Below are positions 24,701 through 36,694 of a stretch of 64,000 nt of DNA, one piece after another. Location: positions 1,488,001 to 1,552,000 of the forward strand of contig OZ038526.1 in NCBI GenBank assembly GCA_964036665.1, written 5' to 3'. The number at the start of each line of letters is the position of its first letter. The stretch's first letter is position 1. Made by a program: the position numbers and the translations under genes. Origin of the DNA: Gordius sp. MW1 (Eukaryota; Nematomorpha; Gordioida; Gordea; Gordiidae). A model generated the notes under the pieces. That model was not told the DNA's origin and searched no databases. It worked only from the letters and a program-made list of their open reading frames with translations.

Positions 24701-27545
24701 ATGATGATGTGCATCGTCAAGATCCTAACCTAATATCAACTTTTTAAATTTCTAAATATAATCGCGTTAAACATGGTTCTAGGATTTACCTCCCTCCTGG
24801 CCTTTTCTAATAAAATTCCATTTAAATAACACCACAGAGCTAAACCAAAGATTGATACGTTTTGCCATAATCAAGGCACGGCAAACAACGTGATCTACTT
24901 AAGTTTTGTTGCCAAAGCAGACGCAAGTCGGACACCTGGTACGGAAAAAGAACATGGGCGTAGCCAACTTTGGAATTAAAGAAGGGGGGGCAATAATGAT
25001 TTAAAAAGGGGCAAAATGGACCAATTTTTTAAAATTTTAGCCATAATTTTGATAAATTTGCAACAAAAATTAGTATTTGAGGGAGTTAGCTGCCCCTCCC
25101 TGCCTCCCCCTGTCGCCCATTTTAAAGCAGAGCATTGATCACGTGAGTATCTCTTACGTCGTACAATTTGAAGGCGTTACTGGAGTGGGCGAAGGAGGCT
25201 AAGGTTTGAGCATTGATTTTTCCCTTGTACTGAACGGCGGCCTTGAGGAGGGGCAAGCGATTTTGGATTTTCAATATTTTACCGAGTTGGGCCGTGTCCT
25301 CGACGATGACGACGTTGGCCCGGCTATCGCTGAGCACGTGATGACAAGCCTCGGCGCTGTTGGTGGTGTAAATACCGGTCGAGAGGCCACTGCAGATTCA
25401 ACGATTTGGATTAGAAGGCGGGCAAAAGGGTATTAGATTGGGGGGGGGCAAAATAATGTTTTTTTTAAATCATCATATTATTGTATAAAAAAAATAGTGA
25501 AATTACAAGGGGAGGAGTCACTCTGACTATACTCATGTGTATAAATAAAGGGGTTAGTTCAAAGAGTTAATAATTATCATGTGTAAATTGTCGTTTAGCT
25601 GGAAATCGTTTAATATTACCCGGCGAAAATGGCACCGAAATTGGAGTAAAACCATTCAGCGGAATTGAAGCCCATTATGCCTACCGTATGCTGAGGCTCT
25701 AATCCAATCTACAATGGTAAATCAAAGATTTAATCGGACTACGGCGTAGAATTAATTATGCTAAAGATGTCACACTTTAGTTCGCCGTCTCAAACTATCG
25801 GAAAGTTACATTTGACAGATTATAATATGCTTTAACGGTTGTATAAAAAGGAAACACAATAAACAGACAAAAGGATTTTTGGGGCTATTTTTCCTAGTCG
25901 ACCACTTGGCTTAGTCGAATTTTGAAAGACAGACCAGTCGACCGTTAATCTTAGTAAAACCAAGCGTCGACCAAACAAAACACAGCCACTAACCAACACA
26001 TAGTGAGTGAAGCCTATTTACTTGGAGTGTATTGCTAATGAATATAGAAAAATAGGGCAATTTATAAGCGTGTGTGGGATTACGGCTAAAAGGCTGCGAG
26101 CCACTACGCGAACGGCTTCGTAGTATTGCTTGTAGGTAACGGCCTGCCAGGTGTAATTTTGTTGAGTATCGCAGTGTATTGGGCTATCACCGCCGTTCGA
26201 ATCCTGGCTCACTTGAAATTTCAGAGCCACAAACTCGGGGTACGTGTTGACTATTTGCGTAAACCGGGCGGGTATGGTTAGAGGATCCTGGGCCCCAGGC
26301 CCATTTTGGGTCATTCTAATGGCTATAGGCGTATCTGGGTCCCAACTAATGTACGCCCCATCCGATTCGACCATCGCGTATGCTGGGTATTAATATTATT
26401 CATTTTAAACGGTATATAAAACTTAAATTCTGTTTTTTTAAATAAATGTTAAACGTTCAAATCGGTAAAATTAAATCAATAAAGTTAATTTCCAATAGCT
26501 TATTTCAAAAGAGAGGACCGGGATATATTACTTAAATAACAATTAAAACACTCTTTTTATATGAAAATTTCGATATTGTATTATAATCAGAAATCATCAA
26601 TAAAGCCTCTTATTAGAAAAACATTTTATACTGCGATCCGTATCTTTTTGTCATAATATTCGTATTTATCCAGGTTAGGAATAGATATAGGTAATAACTT
26701 TTTTTTAAATATTTCTTTAATTCAATAATTTGGGGAAAAAATAAGATTGCAAAATCTAAATTTTTAACGTAGGGATCCATGGGCCTAGTCCAGTGGCGTA
26801 AATAAGGGGGGGGGGGGGGGGGGAACGGGAAATTCCCCCCCCCCCCTTGGCAAAGATTAAAAAGATTTTTTCTGAGGAGGCTAAAAACTGACATTAGAAA
26901 TAACATGTCTAAGAATAGATTAAATGGATTGGCTTTTTTGACAATTCATCGGGAGTTAGCTCCTACTCCCGATGAAGTTTTTAAAATTTTTGAAATTTCC
27001 CCCCCCCCCCCCCTTGAGAAAATCCTGGCTACGCGCCTGGCCTAGTCACGATTTGTAGAGGGTGTTAATAATAATATAGGGATGGTTGAATGATGATTGT
27101 TTTAAAACTTATTCATAATATCATTAAAAAATTTATGAATTTGTGGGAGGAGGGCAGCCGGTTCCCCAGCCACCCTTGGCTTCGCTTACAAAGGGATAGG
27201 TGCAAGTTAATTAGCGAAAAATAGAAAAACACTCTATTTATAAAGTCATGGGCGTAGCCAGGATTTGAATACAGGATAGGGGCAATAATGATTTAGGGAG
27301 GGGCAAAATGATCTTTTTCGAATTTTAGCCATAATTATATTAAATTTAAAGGTTTTTTGGATTTAGAAGGGGGCCGCCCCTCCCTGCCCCCTGGCTACGC
27401 CCGTGTATAATGCTATGTTAAATTAGTAGTGTCAAATTGTTTAATCAATATAAAATAGTTTAAAAATACCTGATCCATTGTTCAAATGATTGGAGACAAC
27501 CTTATCGGGTGCCATGTGAAAAGATTCGTTTGAAGAATGAGACAT
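18750..27545 (-). CDS. ACSBG: Bubblegum-type long-chain acyl-CoA synthetase, paralog A, 12 exons, 744 aa
   Basis: Exons in transcription order: 27545-27470, 26382-26084, 25708-25620, 25389-25158, 23146-22997, 22348-22181, 22046-21865, 21603-21300, 20807-20645, 20105-19963, 19535-19289 and 18931-18750. The enzyme activates long- or very-long-chain fatty acids with ATP and CoA through an acyl-adenylate. AMP-binding core [13 protein letters not shown] is at about 265-277; [45 protein letters not shown] and TGRIK follow in family order. [19 protein letters not shown] marks the bubblegum subfamily rather than ACSL. The ATG exon is short and preceded by an in-frame TAG. The length is close to vertebrate ACSBG1/2. 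The introns are stuffed with MITEs. The partner paralog on the plus strand has the same 11 intron positions and phases. No catalytic motif is missing, so the gene looks functional. Confidence 0.92.
19569..19728. mobile_element. CATGGGCG-type MITE in ACSBG-A intron
   Basis: Starts CATAGGCGTAGCCAGG, with two long G runs (the second about 15 G) and the internal word AACACGTTTAAAAGTTCAAT, and ends GGCTCCGTCCATG. It belongs to the same subfamily as the copies at 4576 and 31301. Confidence 0.8.
19734..19895. mobile_element. TAGTGTTG-family MITE in ACSBG-A intron
   Basis: Opens TAGTGTTTTAAAAGTGGCTG and closes CCCAGCCGTTTTTACAACAC. It is internally rich in GTCGACTAAAC and its complement. It lies immediately after the CATGGGCG-type copy. 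Its 8-bp flanks do not match clearly. Confidence 0.7.
20407..20583. mobile_element. TAGTGTTG-family MITE in ACSBG-A intron
   Basis: Opens TAGTGTTGTAAAAACGGC and closes AACCCAGCCCTTTTAACACA then CTA. Internal words are TTTAGTCGACTAAACATAAA and its inverted form, making a near-palindrome of about 177 bp. Its right edge is about 60 bp from an exon. Confidence 0.8.
21664..21832. mobile_element. TAGTGTTG-family MITE in ACSBG-A intron
   Basis: Opens CGTTGTAAAAACGGCTGGG, with the first bases of the terminus altered, and closes CCAGCCGTTGTTACAACACTA. GTCGACTAGACAT and TTTAGTCGGCTAAAAC lie inside. It sits between two coding exons with about 30 bp to spare on the left exon's side. Confidence 0.75.
23800..24480. 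repeat. Probable hAT-like repeat in ACSBG-A intron 4
   Basis: The left part is CAGCTGGCACCGCAGGCGGG with GGCGGGCATGGATGAGC and GGTGGGCTTGGACGAGC; the right part is GGGTGGGACGCTTTG and AAAGGCGGGACAATTTTTGG. G-rich subterminal words on both sides of an AT-rich core resemble the other hAT-like repeats here, but matching termini or a target duplication were not found. Confidence 0.35.
24597..24703. mobile_element. Partial CATGGGCG-type MITE
   Basis: The right half is clear: a C run, then AATCCTGGCTACGCCTATG. The left end is degraded. It lies in ACSBG-A intron 4. Confidence 0.6.
24953..25120. mobile_element. CATGGGCG-type MITE next to an ACSBG-A exon
   Basis: Starts CATGGGCGTAGCCAACTTTG and ends CCCCCTGTCGCCCAT. 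The typical interior GGGGCAAAATGGACC and TTTTAGCCATAATTTT is present. Its right edge is about 37 bp from the donor of the 25158-25389 exon. Confidence 0.8.
25837..25991. mobile_element. Diverged TAGTGTTG-family MITE
   Basis: Contains GTTGTATAAAAAGG at the left, GGCTTAGTCGAATTTT in the middle and GTCGACCAAACAAAACACAG at the right. The ends are decayed. It is in the intron before the 25620-25708 exon's upstream neighbour. Confidence 0.5.
26789..27040. mobile_element. CATGGGCG-type MITE, enlarged or double copy
   Basis: The left part is CAGTGGCGTAAATAAGG with an uninterrupted run of about 18 G; a C run follows about 15 bp later; the right part is a C run then AATCCTGGCTACGCGCC. At about 250 bp it is longer than its relatives and may be two overlapping copies. 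It is in ACSBG-A intron 1. Confidence 0.55.
27247..27405. mobile_element. CATGGGCG-type MITE in ACSBG-A intron 1
   Basis: Starts CATGGGCGTAGCCAGGATTT and ends CCTGGCTACGCCCGTG. The flanks TATAAAGT and TATAATGC match at 6 of 8 positions. It lies 65 bp downstream of the first coding exon's donor. Confidence 0.85.
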
Positions 27546-28592
27546 TTGCGGAATATGCTAATCAGCTGCAAGATGAGTTGGTGTTTGTCTGTACAATCCA
27601 GTTATAATGAAATATAAAGATATGCCCAAAATAAAGAATTATAATGTAGGGGCAAATATGATTTAATGCATTTAAATTTTAACGATTTAATCATGAATAA
27701 TTATGTTTAAGGCGTAGTTCAGTTAAGAAACATTTGAAATGAACATTCAAATTCCTACATTTTTGCCACACGTTAAATGCCTCAGGGGAGTACAACGTTA
27801 GATATATAATCTTATCAAAGAACTCTAAATCTGCGTGGTTCTGGCTAGCTGGCTAAGTATGGCACTCACTGAAATAAGCATAAATAAGTTATTGTTTACG
27901 CTCTTTGTTGTTAGGCGATGGTTCATAATGTATAATATTTCATTTGTTATAAAGAAGTTTAAGGTCAGGATTTAATTTGCCCTTTCAACAAACTATATTT
28001 TTTGAATCGAAGTGCAACATATGTTACACTTTATCAAATCCTGTGATGTGGGTGTGGCCTCGCGTCATTTTGTCTGACGATATGAACCACTGAAAAAGTG
28101 CCACCTCGATTTTGGCTTCAAAAATGCAATTGACACTTTAAAACCGCAAGTAACTGCGTCATTGGGGGGGGGGGGGCGTGTGTGTATCATGTGATTTGAA
28201 TTTGACGACAAAAGTTATGGACGTTAGTGCGAGAGAATGGTAAAAGTTTTACTTTGTTATGTGCTATTATAGCAATAAATCTTCGATAACAATTGTGGGG
28301 ATGGAGACAATGGGGAAGTGCCGACTGTCGCGATCGCTCAATTATACAAATCGATCGATCGATAGACATTCATATGAATGTCTTTCCTGCTCATCCGTGT
28401 ACCCGGTGTTATGGTCTAGCGTGTGGTCGCAATTAGCTCATTGTTAAACGTGTCAAAAAAAGTCGCAAATATCCCGTTCCTCTTCATAGTATAAAAACAT
28501 CACCCTCCTATCACCTAAATCGTTCCAGAAATATATAAGAGGAGTCAAGAAAAAAGACAAGGACTCGCCCCTAAAATGAGTTTTAATACTAC

Positions 28593-28752
28593 CATGGTGG
28601 TAACCAGGGGGGGCAGGAGGCCGCCCCCCCTCTAAATGACGCGAAAAATTTTATCATTGCAAAACCCTTAAAATTAAAAAAAATTATGTTTTGCCCCTCC
28701 CCAATTAAACTTATAATTTTGTCCACCCCTCCAAAACCTGGTTACGCCCATG
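28593..28752. mobile_element. CATGGGCG-type MITE copy
   Basis: Starts CATGGTGGTAACCAGG and ends CCTGGTTACGCCCATG. The flanks AATACTAC and AATATTAC match at 7 of 8 positions. Both G/C runs are present. Confidence 0.85.
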
Positions 28753-28906
28753 AATATTACCCTGTATTACCAAAAGTTTGGCCTCAACCCCTGTTTCAAT
28801 TCTGGCTTATATAATCCCCAAAAAATTAATAAAATCTAAGCTTCTTACATATAATGATAGAAATGCAATACTAGCCGTATAAAATGAAACTAGCGAATAA
28901 TACATC

Positions 28907-29079
28907 CATGGGCGTAGACAGGATTGGGATTAGAGGGGGGGGGCAATATAATTTAAGGATAGGGAGGTCCAAAATGATAATTTTTTAAAATTTTAGTCAT
29001 AATTATATAGAATTTTAAGAAATTTTGGATTTAGAATGAGGCAGCCGCACCTCCCTGCCTCCCCTGGCTATGCCCATGG
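28907..29079. mobile_element. CATGGGCG-type MITE copy
   Basis: Starts CATGGGCGTAGACAGG and ends CCTGGCTATGCCCATG. ATACATC lies on both sides (28900-28906 and 29080-29086), as part of an 8-bp duplication with one mismatch. The interior has GGGGCAATA and TTTTAGTCATAATTATAT. Confidence 0.88.
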
Positions 29080-29544
29080 ATACATCGCAATTATATATTC
29101 CTAAACTATTATGATGATAGCTTGATAAATGGCATTTTTATGACTTACAACAGTGATATTACCGAGACGGTTGAATGTGAGTGGCGCTATGAAAGTACAT
29201 AAAATTTCACTCTTTTTCCGAGGATAAAACGAGGAAGAATTGAATGAGAGATGCTATGTGAGCCAAAAATTTGATGAATTTTTGAAGAAACTGGAAATAT
29301 GTTAGAATAATAATGATTTTATTATATTATAATGGAGGTTTGTTTAAAGCTATTAGTATATTCTAGAAGCCTAGATGCGTACGTAGAATAGCTAAGCTAC
29401 AAATTTAAGCATATTAAAATGCATTAATATTTTGTTTGTATCAACCTAAGACCGTATCGTGAAATAATATGAACGTCACGGCGAGGTACAATACAACGGT
29501 GTCTCACTCATTTCCTCACTATCCAATAATTGTCATATAATTGA

Positions 29545-29701
29545 CATGGGCGTAGCCAGGGGGGGGGCAGGGAGGGGCTGCTGCCCCCCTCTAAATCAAA
29601 AAATTAATTCAAATTATGGCTAAATTTTTAAAAAATGATCATTTTGCCCCTCCCTAAATCATTATTGCCCCCCTCTAATTCCAATGCTGGCTACGTCCAT
29701 G
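29545..29701. mobile_element. CATGGGCG-type MITE copy
   Basis: Starts CATGGGCGTAGCCAGG and ends GCTGGCTACGTCCATG. The flanks ATAATTGA and ATAATTCC match at 6 of 8 positions. A further partial relic (GGGGCAATATGACC to a C run) follows at about 29755-29840. Confidence 0.82.
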
Positions 29702-31179
29702 ATAATTCCTCATGTGGGCTCAGGTGCCAAAAACTTTGCTAACAGTCTAGTCTAGAGAGGGGCAATATGACCTTAACTATTGTAAAATTAAAGTATTTTC
29801 TAAAGGGTGTAGGGGCAGTTGCCCCCCCCCCCGTGCTTCACCTTAAATACGTCTTTTTAATAGGATAGTGTATACATAATTAAACGGGTTGATTTGGGTA
29901 CACATTAATTTGGCTGTGACGTAATTATTAAATAATTCATGCTAAAATAGCCAAATGAAAGGGATGGGGGTTCATTAGTTTTTAAATGCTCACGTAATAT
30001 TTTGTATAAAATAGGTAAAACTTTCAAAAGACAAACTTAGATTTTGATTGAGACCGTTGGTTTATAATAACTTGCATTGCATTTTTCACTGTTGAATTCC
30101 TTAAGTAGTAATTTAACCCGACCCATAGGACCTAGGTATGAGGTCGCTTATACACTTTTTAATCAAATTAAAAGATAATTTTCTCGTTATTATAGACATT
30201 TAGAAGTTTAATGATGTCCTATTTTCGGATCACTCAGAGTAATTAGTTATAATGTAACAAATTTTTTTTTAACAATATCTAGATTAATATCATTCTAAGT
30301 TAATTAAAAAAGTTCATTATAGAGTCGACTTCGATGGGAGAGCAAAAAGTGCGTTACAATTTCAGAGTGAATAATGGGACGGGGGGGGGCGGGATGGGGG
30401 GTAGTTGTCCTCCTATGCCCCCCCGGGTGGCTTTACCTTTTCGCGCAAATTTATTATTATGAACTTACTCATAATACGCTTGACGGTAGATACGAAATTA
30501 AGCGAAATTTCCATCTGGGGAATAGAGATTGTAAAAAGGTATTTTGTTTTGAATTTTAAATTAAGCTGCCTGATGTCTTTGCTATTTCAAGCGTGAGATT
30601 TTTTAAATTTAATTAAGACAACGTTAGCCTCTAAAATGATATTTTTTAATTTTACTAGTTACGGAAAAGAGACCTTATTTATTATTTTGATCTCGGGTGG
30701 ATTTTAAAAATTTTCCCACAAACAGTTTCTTAGAAACACAGCATTTCTCCTCAATTTGCTAACATATTTTTCTTGGGTTTTATGCGTCGTTTCAATTTAT
30801 TATTAGGCCCTTTATAAAAATTTACAAGCTGTTCCAGATGTTAATAATAATCATGTAAATTAATAAGTACCAAGTGGCACTTTTAGTGTGGATACTTAAA
30901 ACCATATATGCCAAATAAAACACCACGTCTAAGGTTACAATAATTTTTATAAATTTACTTGGCAATTTTATTGATTTGGAATAAAAAATCAGTGATATTC
31001 TATAAAAATAACTTTAAAAAAAAAGATTAAATTTTCTATGTATTATAAAATCTTATACAAAATTTTAATTCACCTAAAAAAATATAACTTTTTTATGTAT
31101 AATATACAAAATCTTTATATAAACTTTTAGTTAAGCTTATCTAAAATAAAAATAATTTACTTTAATGTTGCTAGACGGT

Positions 31180-31253
31180 ATAAATGGGGAGGCAAAGACG
31201 ATTAACTGCCCCTTACTGCCATCCTCTAATTTAAATTCTGGCTACGCCTATGG
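31180..31253. mobile_element. Partial CATGGGCG-type MITE (right half)
   Basis: Only the right half is recognisable: GGGGAGGC, CTGCCCCTTACTGCC and ATTCTGGCTACGCCTATG. The left terminus is missing. Confidence 0.55.
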
Positions 31254-31300
31254 GATTTCGTGTATATATAATCTCTAATTAACACTTTTAATCCGCGGGT

Positions 31301-31465
31301 CATGGGCGTATCCAGATTTGGATTAGGGGGGGGGCGAAACGTTTAAAAGTTCAATTAAGGGTGGGGGGGGGCAAAACAATTTTTTTTTAATTTTCAAAGG
31401 TTTTTGCATTGTAAAAAATTTGTTTTCGACATTTAGCGGCCCCCCCCCCCCTGGCTACGCCCATG
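31301..31465. mobile_element. CATGGGCG-type MITE copy
   Basis: Starts CATGGGCGTATCCAG and ends CCTGGCTACGCCCATG. The flanks CCGCGGGT and CCCCGGGT match at 7 of 8 positions. It carries the GCGAAACGTTTAAAAG word of the 4576/19569 subfamily. Confidence 0.87.
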
Positions 31466-31654
31466 CCCCGGGTAGATATTGATGAATGAATAAATTAAGA
31501 TGAGAATATAATTTAATTTTCCTTATTAAATAAATCAAAGAATTATAAATTGGATTGGAAAACAAATCCTTATTTTAAAATTTATAAAACACAAATAAAA
31601 TCTAATTGATTATTTTCCAACGAGCTTTTATCGGGCTTTACAGAAATCTAGACC

Positions 31655-31745
31655 CGGCCCGAGCTCGTTAGGTTAAATTACGGCTTGTCCAGGCCCAGCC
31701 TGTTTTGCCCGCGTGCTGGGCCGGGCCGACCCGTGCAGGTCCGTT
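31655..31745. mobile_element. Right-end fragment of the AGAGACCTGCA hAT-like family
   Basis: Contains GACCCGGCCCGAGCTCGTTA, CGGCTTGTCCAGGCCCAGCC and GGGCCGGGCCGACCCGTGCA followed by GGTC. This is the same order of words as the right end of the element ending at 40552. The left part was not found nearby. Confidence 0.55.
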
Positions 31746-31989
31746 TTAAAAAGGCACCTAACTGATAACCCTAACCCAGAGGGGGGGGGCAGAAAGTTCT
31801 GCCTTCCCCCAAATCAAAAATTCTTTGCTATTTCAATAAAATTCTGCCCCTCATTAAGTCCTTAGCCTTACTTTCTCGTCTAATTCAGTGACCTCTTTCC
31901 ATAGCTCAAATTTAATTTTTTTTATTTCCAAACATAATAATTTTGCCCTGACTAAAATTAATATGTAGTTTAAATATAAATATGTTCCA

Positions 31990-32126
31990 CATGGGCTTAG
32001 CCAAGGGGTGGCAGGGGGCTGCTGCCCCCCCCCCCCCCTCATTTCAAAAAATTATCATTTTGCCCCTCCTTAATTCATTTTTGCCCCCCCCCCCACCCTC
32101 TAAATCCAATCCTGGCTACGCTCATG
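31990..32126. mobile_element. CATGGGCG-type MITE copy
   Basis: Starts CATGGGCTTAGCCAAGG and ends CCTGGCTACGCTCATG, with C runs of about 12 and 10. It is shorter than most copies (137 bp). A smaller G/C-run relic lies just before it, at about 31780-31860. Confidence 0.75.
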
Positions 32127-32863
32127 TCGGGCCATATTTATAAAATAAACAAAAATTGCTGATAACACGAAATTAAACAGAAGAGGAAAAGGTGAATTTC
32201 AAAAATAGTCGTGCCCAATGCAAATTTTAAAGGCCTTTTGTGCTGTCGGAATGTACTTTAAAATTTAAAACTACACCTTGAGTTAAAACAGCATCGCGTT
32301 TTAAGTTTATGCGACCTTTTATCACTGCCATCATAGTCTTACTGGGATTATTAAGGGGGGGGGGGGGGGGGGGGGTCGCAAAACGCCTTACGTTAAAAAG
32401 CGACAATTTTTTATTTTGTCGATTTGCTTGGAGGGGGGGAGGAAATGCCCCTACCTACTTTACACTCGTGACTACCACGTTTTTGCGACAAGGAGGTTTT
32501 AAAAAATTTGGGCTAGTCTTATTTACTAAACGAGGAAAAAAAAGTTTGATTTTAAAAAAATTATAAATTGGGGGTAGGGGTTATGTGTTCGTTGTGCTAT
32601 TGTTTAAAAATACTTTAACAGAACTTTTTCCCACATAGTCCGCCTATAAGGTCTAGCTCATATATTAACCACATGTGGCTAAGACGCTTATGTTGCTTGC
32701 AATTGTTGTTTTTGCCTTAACCTTACATTTTTATAATACATCCATCATAAAAGTAAAAACTCATACATTTAAATAAACAAGAAAAAATAATAAACAAAGG
32801 CATTGAATTTTGCTGAAATAAACTTTAATCCAAAATATAATAGAAAATTTCGATTTTTAATTT

Positions 32864-33243
32864 CACATTAACTTGGGAGTAGTGTTGTAAAAACGGCTGG
32901 GTTTTGTTTGGTCGACTTTTGGTTTAAAAATTTAGAGTCGAATCTTTCAAATTTCCACTAAGCCAGATGGTCGACTAAGAGAAATAGACCAAAAAATCAT
33001 TGGTCTGTTTAAGTTGAGTTGACTAAAACCAAAGGCCGACCAAACAAAACCCAGCCGTTTTTACAACACTACTTGGGAGTAGCCAGGATTAAAATTAGAG
33101 GGGGGGGGGCAATAGTGCTTTAGGGAGGGGCAAAATGATAATTTTTTGAAAATTAGGCCATAATTAAATTTTATTAAATATCTGGATTTAGAGGGGGCAG
33201 CCGCCCCTCCCTATCACCCCCTGGCTACTCCCATGCACATTAA
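32864..33243. mobile_element. CATGGGCG-type MITE interrupted by a second MITE
   Basis: The outer element begins CTTGGGAG at 32872, is interrupted, resumes TAGCCAGGATT at 33080 and ends CTGGCTACTCCCATG at 33235. Its own flanks CACATTAA (32864-32871 and 33236-33243) are a perfect 8-bp duplication. Both inverted repeats carry the same change (GGGAGTAGCC/GGCTACTCCC instead of GGGCGTAGCC/GGCTACGCCC). Confidence 0.9.
32880..33071. mobile_element. TAGTGTTG-family MITE with perfect 8-bp TSD, nested
   Basis: Opens TAGTGTTGTAAAAACGGC and closes GCCGTTTTTACAACACTA. The flanks CTTGGGAG (32872-32879 and 33072-33079) are identical. The duplicated target is the left terminus of the CATGGGCG-type MITE around it, so this family moved later at this site. 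TAGTG ends and an 8-bp duplication indicate the hAT superfamily. Confidence 0.93.
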
Positions 33244-36200
33244 TCTTTTAAGAATTTGGCATTCAATTTCTTAATGCCAAAATTTACCCCCTTGGCAAAG
33301 CGCACACGTACCACAGCTCTCATAATGTGGGCGTACCATTTTTGGCAAGCCTCTCAAGTCTCCCCCCTCACCCCTGATAATGCGCAATTCGTTTATTGAT
33401 TTTAGGGACAACTCCTCCTTTGCCCCCCCCCCCCCCCCCATTCGATCTGGCCTCCAGGAGAAAAAGCTTAATCATCAACCTTAAGTTTGTGATTTTTCTA
33501 AATAATTGTTACGTGGTGCACGCTATCGGCTATTCGTCATTGATTGTTAGTGGTGTTTAGTAATTCCTCCTACAACCACGTTATAATTTTAAGACTCAAA
33601 CAAATGTTTTTATTTACCATCTAACCTTTCGCTCCCTCCCTCTCTATCCACAAACCAATTTAAATTTGGAAAAAAACAGGTGCTCTCGCTGTCAGCTGAT
33701 CGTTTTTGTACACCCCAGGTTAATTTAAGGCTCACCAACGTGAACACAACACAACACCAACCTACTTCCTACATACTTTCCCTATACTTTTGATCCATAG
33801 CAACATACCAACGCTTTTCGCCCTTAACAATTTTTTATTAATGGTATATTAGAGTTTAAAGTATGTGAAGTTAGTGGTGGCACTATTATCATTATCCCTC
33901 TTCATTCGCTTAGCAAGGGTCAATTTTTTGTTTGATAACGTGTATAAAAAAGGAATAAAACTCTTGACAGCACCAGCGATTCGCTTTGAAAATGGACAAC
34001 AACTGGCACTCCTCCGCCGAACGGCTACCATTATTATCTTCTTACTGATAAAGAGAAGAGCAAAAGAATCAATCTTGCTTGCCAAGACTTTATCAATATC
34101 CTATCAATAATTCTATCTCAGCAATCCTTTTCAAACTTCATTGAATTGGGGGCAGGAGACTGCTGCTGACCACAACTATTGGCATTTGTTACTACTTTGT
34201 CAACCAAAATCTTCATCATCACGCATTTTGCAAGCTCCTCCATAGAAACTTATAAATATCATATATATTCCATATTTTTCCATCATCGCAACCTATTTTA
34301 TTCTCCATTAGCCAGCAAGGTACATTTGATTTTTTTCGCATTACTTCCTATTTTAACATGAACCCTTTTTTATCTAAGTACATACAATACCATATTTAAA
34401 AATACCATTTGAAAATTGAATTATCTGAAAACGTTTTTGAATTACAGCTTAGAATTTAATTAACTTTTCTTTTCTTCTCGTTTCCTGTTACCTTCTCAAG
34501 ATACAGTGCAATACGATGATAGACGGTATTTTAATGAGAACTACTCGTGGCGTTTAGATCTGATAAAAACATTTTTTGTTTCAAAAAATATCACAATATT
34601 CTAGAAATATAATTTACCGTTTTTTTATCTCAAACTTATCTTATTCAGAAAAATCTTTCTTTTTGTTTTAATGCCCCCAGCCCCACAAATAACAATTTTT
34701 TAGATAAATTTACCAAATTTGCCCTTACTAACATTTATAACATGGTTTATTCAAATGAGCACTAAGTTCACGTGTGCTAAACATGTATTCTCATTTGCAT
34801 CACAAACACGATTATTCTCTCCGAAACTGTAAGAATTTATTTTCAATCAAATAATAAATAAATTTATATTTTAATTTATTTAAAAATATGTTAAATGCCT
34901 TTTATTACTAATTTTTAATTATATAATCAATCATTGGTTTATTTTTGATATGAAAAACGTTTAAATAAATTTGTGGTTGTATTTTTTTATTGGTAAAAAT
35001 CGATTTTTTCATTTGGTAAACCTTGTAATTAATATTATCGGTCAGGATTAACGAGAAAAGGCGAATCAAAGGGCCTTGCCTTTATTAAATTTTAACCTAT
35101 CTTTATTTAATAATATTTGTTCAATGGGCCTTCATATTTGCATCCCACCCTGATTTAGGTATCCACCATTTGCTTTGCCTCTCCCTTACCCTGAATTGTG
35201 CCTGTGCCCCCAAACCTCATTTTAGCGGTATATATATGAGGATTTTGCGTTTTTGCTTCAAATTTTCTAGTTTATATGATTAAAAATATTTGTCAACTAA
35301 ATGAATTCAACCTCAACAAATAGCACATGTAATGTAATGCCGCGTCTGCGAAAATGTAATTATTTTTACTTCCCAAAAGACTGGCGCGGCGTTCCACTCT
35401 ATCTCGCTCGTTAAAACCTATTCTCGCAATCTTTCCTTGTTAATTAAAAGAGTTCGGACTATTGAAAACTTATTTTTGTAACTTAATAAAAACTTAAAAT
35501 GTGTGTTAATATAAAAATTATAAATGTTTTATGCTAAGTTTTTTAATAAAAAGCGTCAAGTTTTTATTTAAATAATAACAATAAAAACGCTAAGTTTTTT
35601 AAGAAAGTGCTTAGTTTTAGCGATCACAATTAATATTTTTTATTAAAATTAAAAAAGCTTTAAACTTTTATCTTTTATTATCATTCAAAATAGAGCTTAA
35701 TTTACGAAATAAGATCTATTGTTAATTGAATAATAAATTTTATTATTTCTATTCCTAGGTAGGGATACCGCGCTATCTTTGCCCCTTTTTAATTTTTGCT
35801 TTTTACTTTACATAGGATAGTCAAAACAAAATTAACTATTGATAAATTTTTTTTTTACATCAGTAGAATATATAATCCCTATCAAATAAACCATAAAAAA
35901 CCATTCTTACCATTAAAAATTGATTGTCGAAATTCTAAAGTATAATTATAAATAAAAACAATTTTAATTTACGCATAGAAGACTATATATTAGGAGTTTT
36001 TTATAAAAAAACTTTAGCATTTAATATAAACTTGCTTTGCTATAAAACTGAAAATTAATTTAAAATCGCATAAAAATTAATTATAACTTTACGAATAATA
36101 TTAATAGCAAGCGAATAAAAAACTCGACGGTAACGGGGAGCAACGTTGCAATGTAAATATAGAACTTAACAAATTAATAATGTCTTCTGATTTTGTAGTC

Positions 36201-36694
36201 GTAGAAGAGGGCTTAAATAATAAGCGGTTTTTGCACATTGTACCCAATTGTACCCTACCGCCGTCCGTCAAGTATATCCATTAAATTTGAATATTATTTT
36301 CAACAAATCCATTATTATACCCTTGTATTTTTTAACTTCTCTAACTTTGATATTATTTATTTTATTAACCTGCACTTCCTTAATATATATGTTAGTCTCA
36401 TAGTAATAAAAGGTGAAAATTTGTTTTCACTTTAAACGTCTCAAATCTTAGTTCTCATTAATTTGGGTTTGGGCTAAATAAGTTTTTATGGCAATGTGGT
36501 TCCATCTTACTTACCTGTTTTTAATTTATAAAACGGGAGATATAAATGGATAAAATATTCGCAATCATTTGGCCTTCGCGTGAGGGTTCTGAATTAATAC
36601 TTGATTCCTCTCAACCATTTTAAGGCCTAAATAATGTGAGATAAGGTGCTAAGAAGCAACTCAAACTTCCGTGTAAAAGTAGCTAAATTAGCAT

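Noticed and set aside
33849-34110. Overlapping 78-81 codon frames on both strands
   Set aside because: They overlap antiparallel, have no family similarity, no splice or poly(A) context and AT-biased composition; most likely chance opening.
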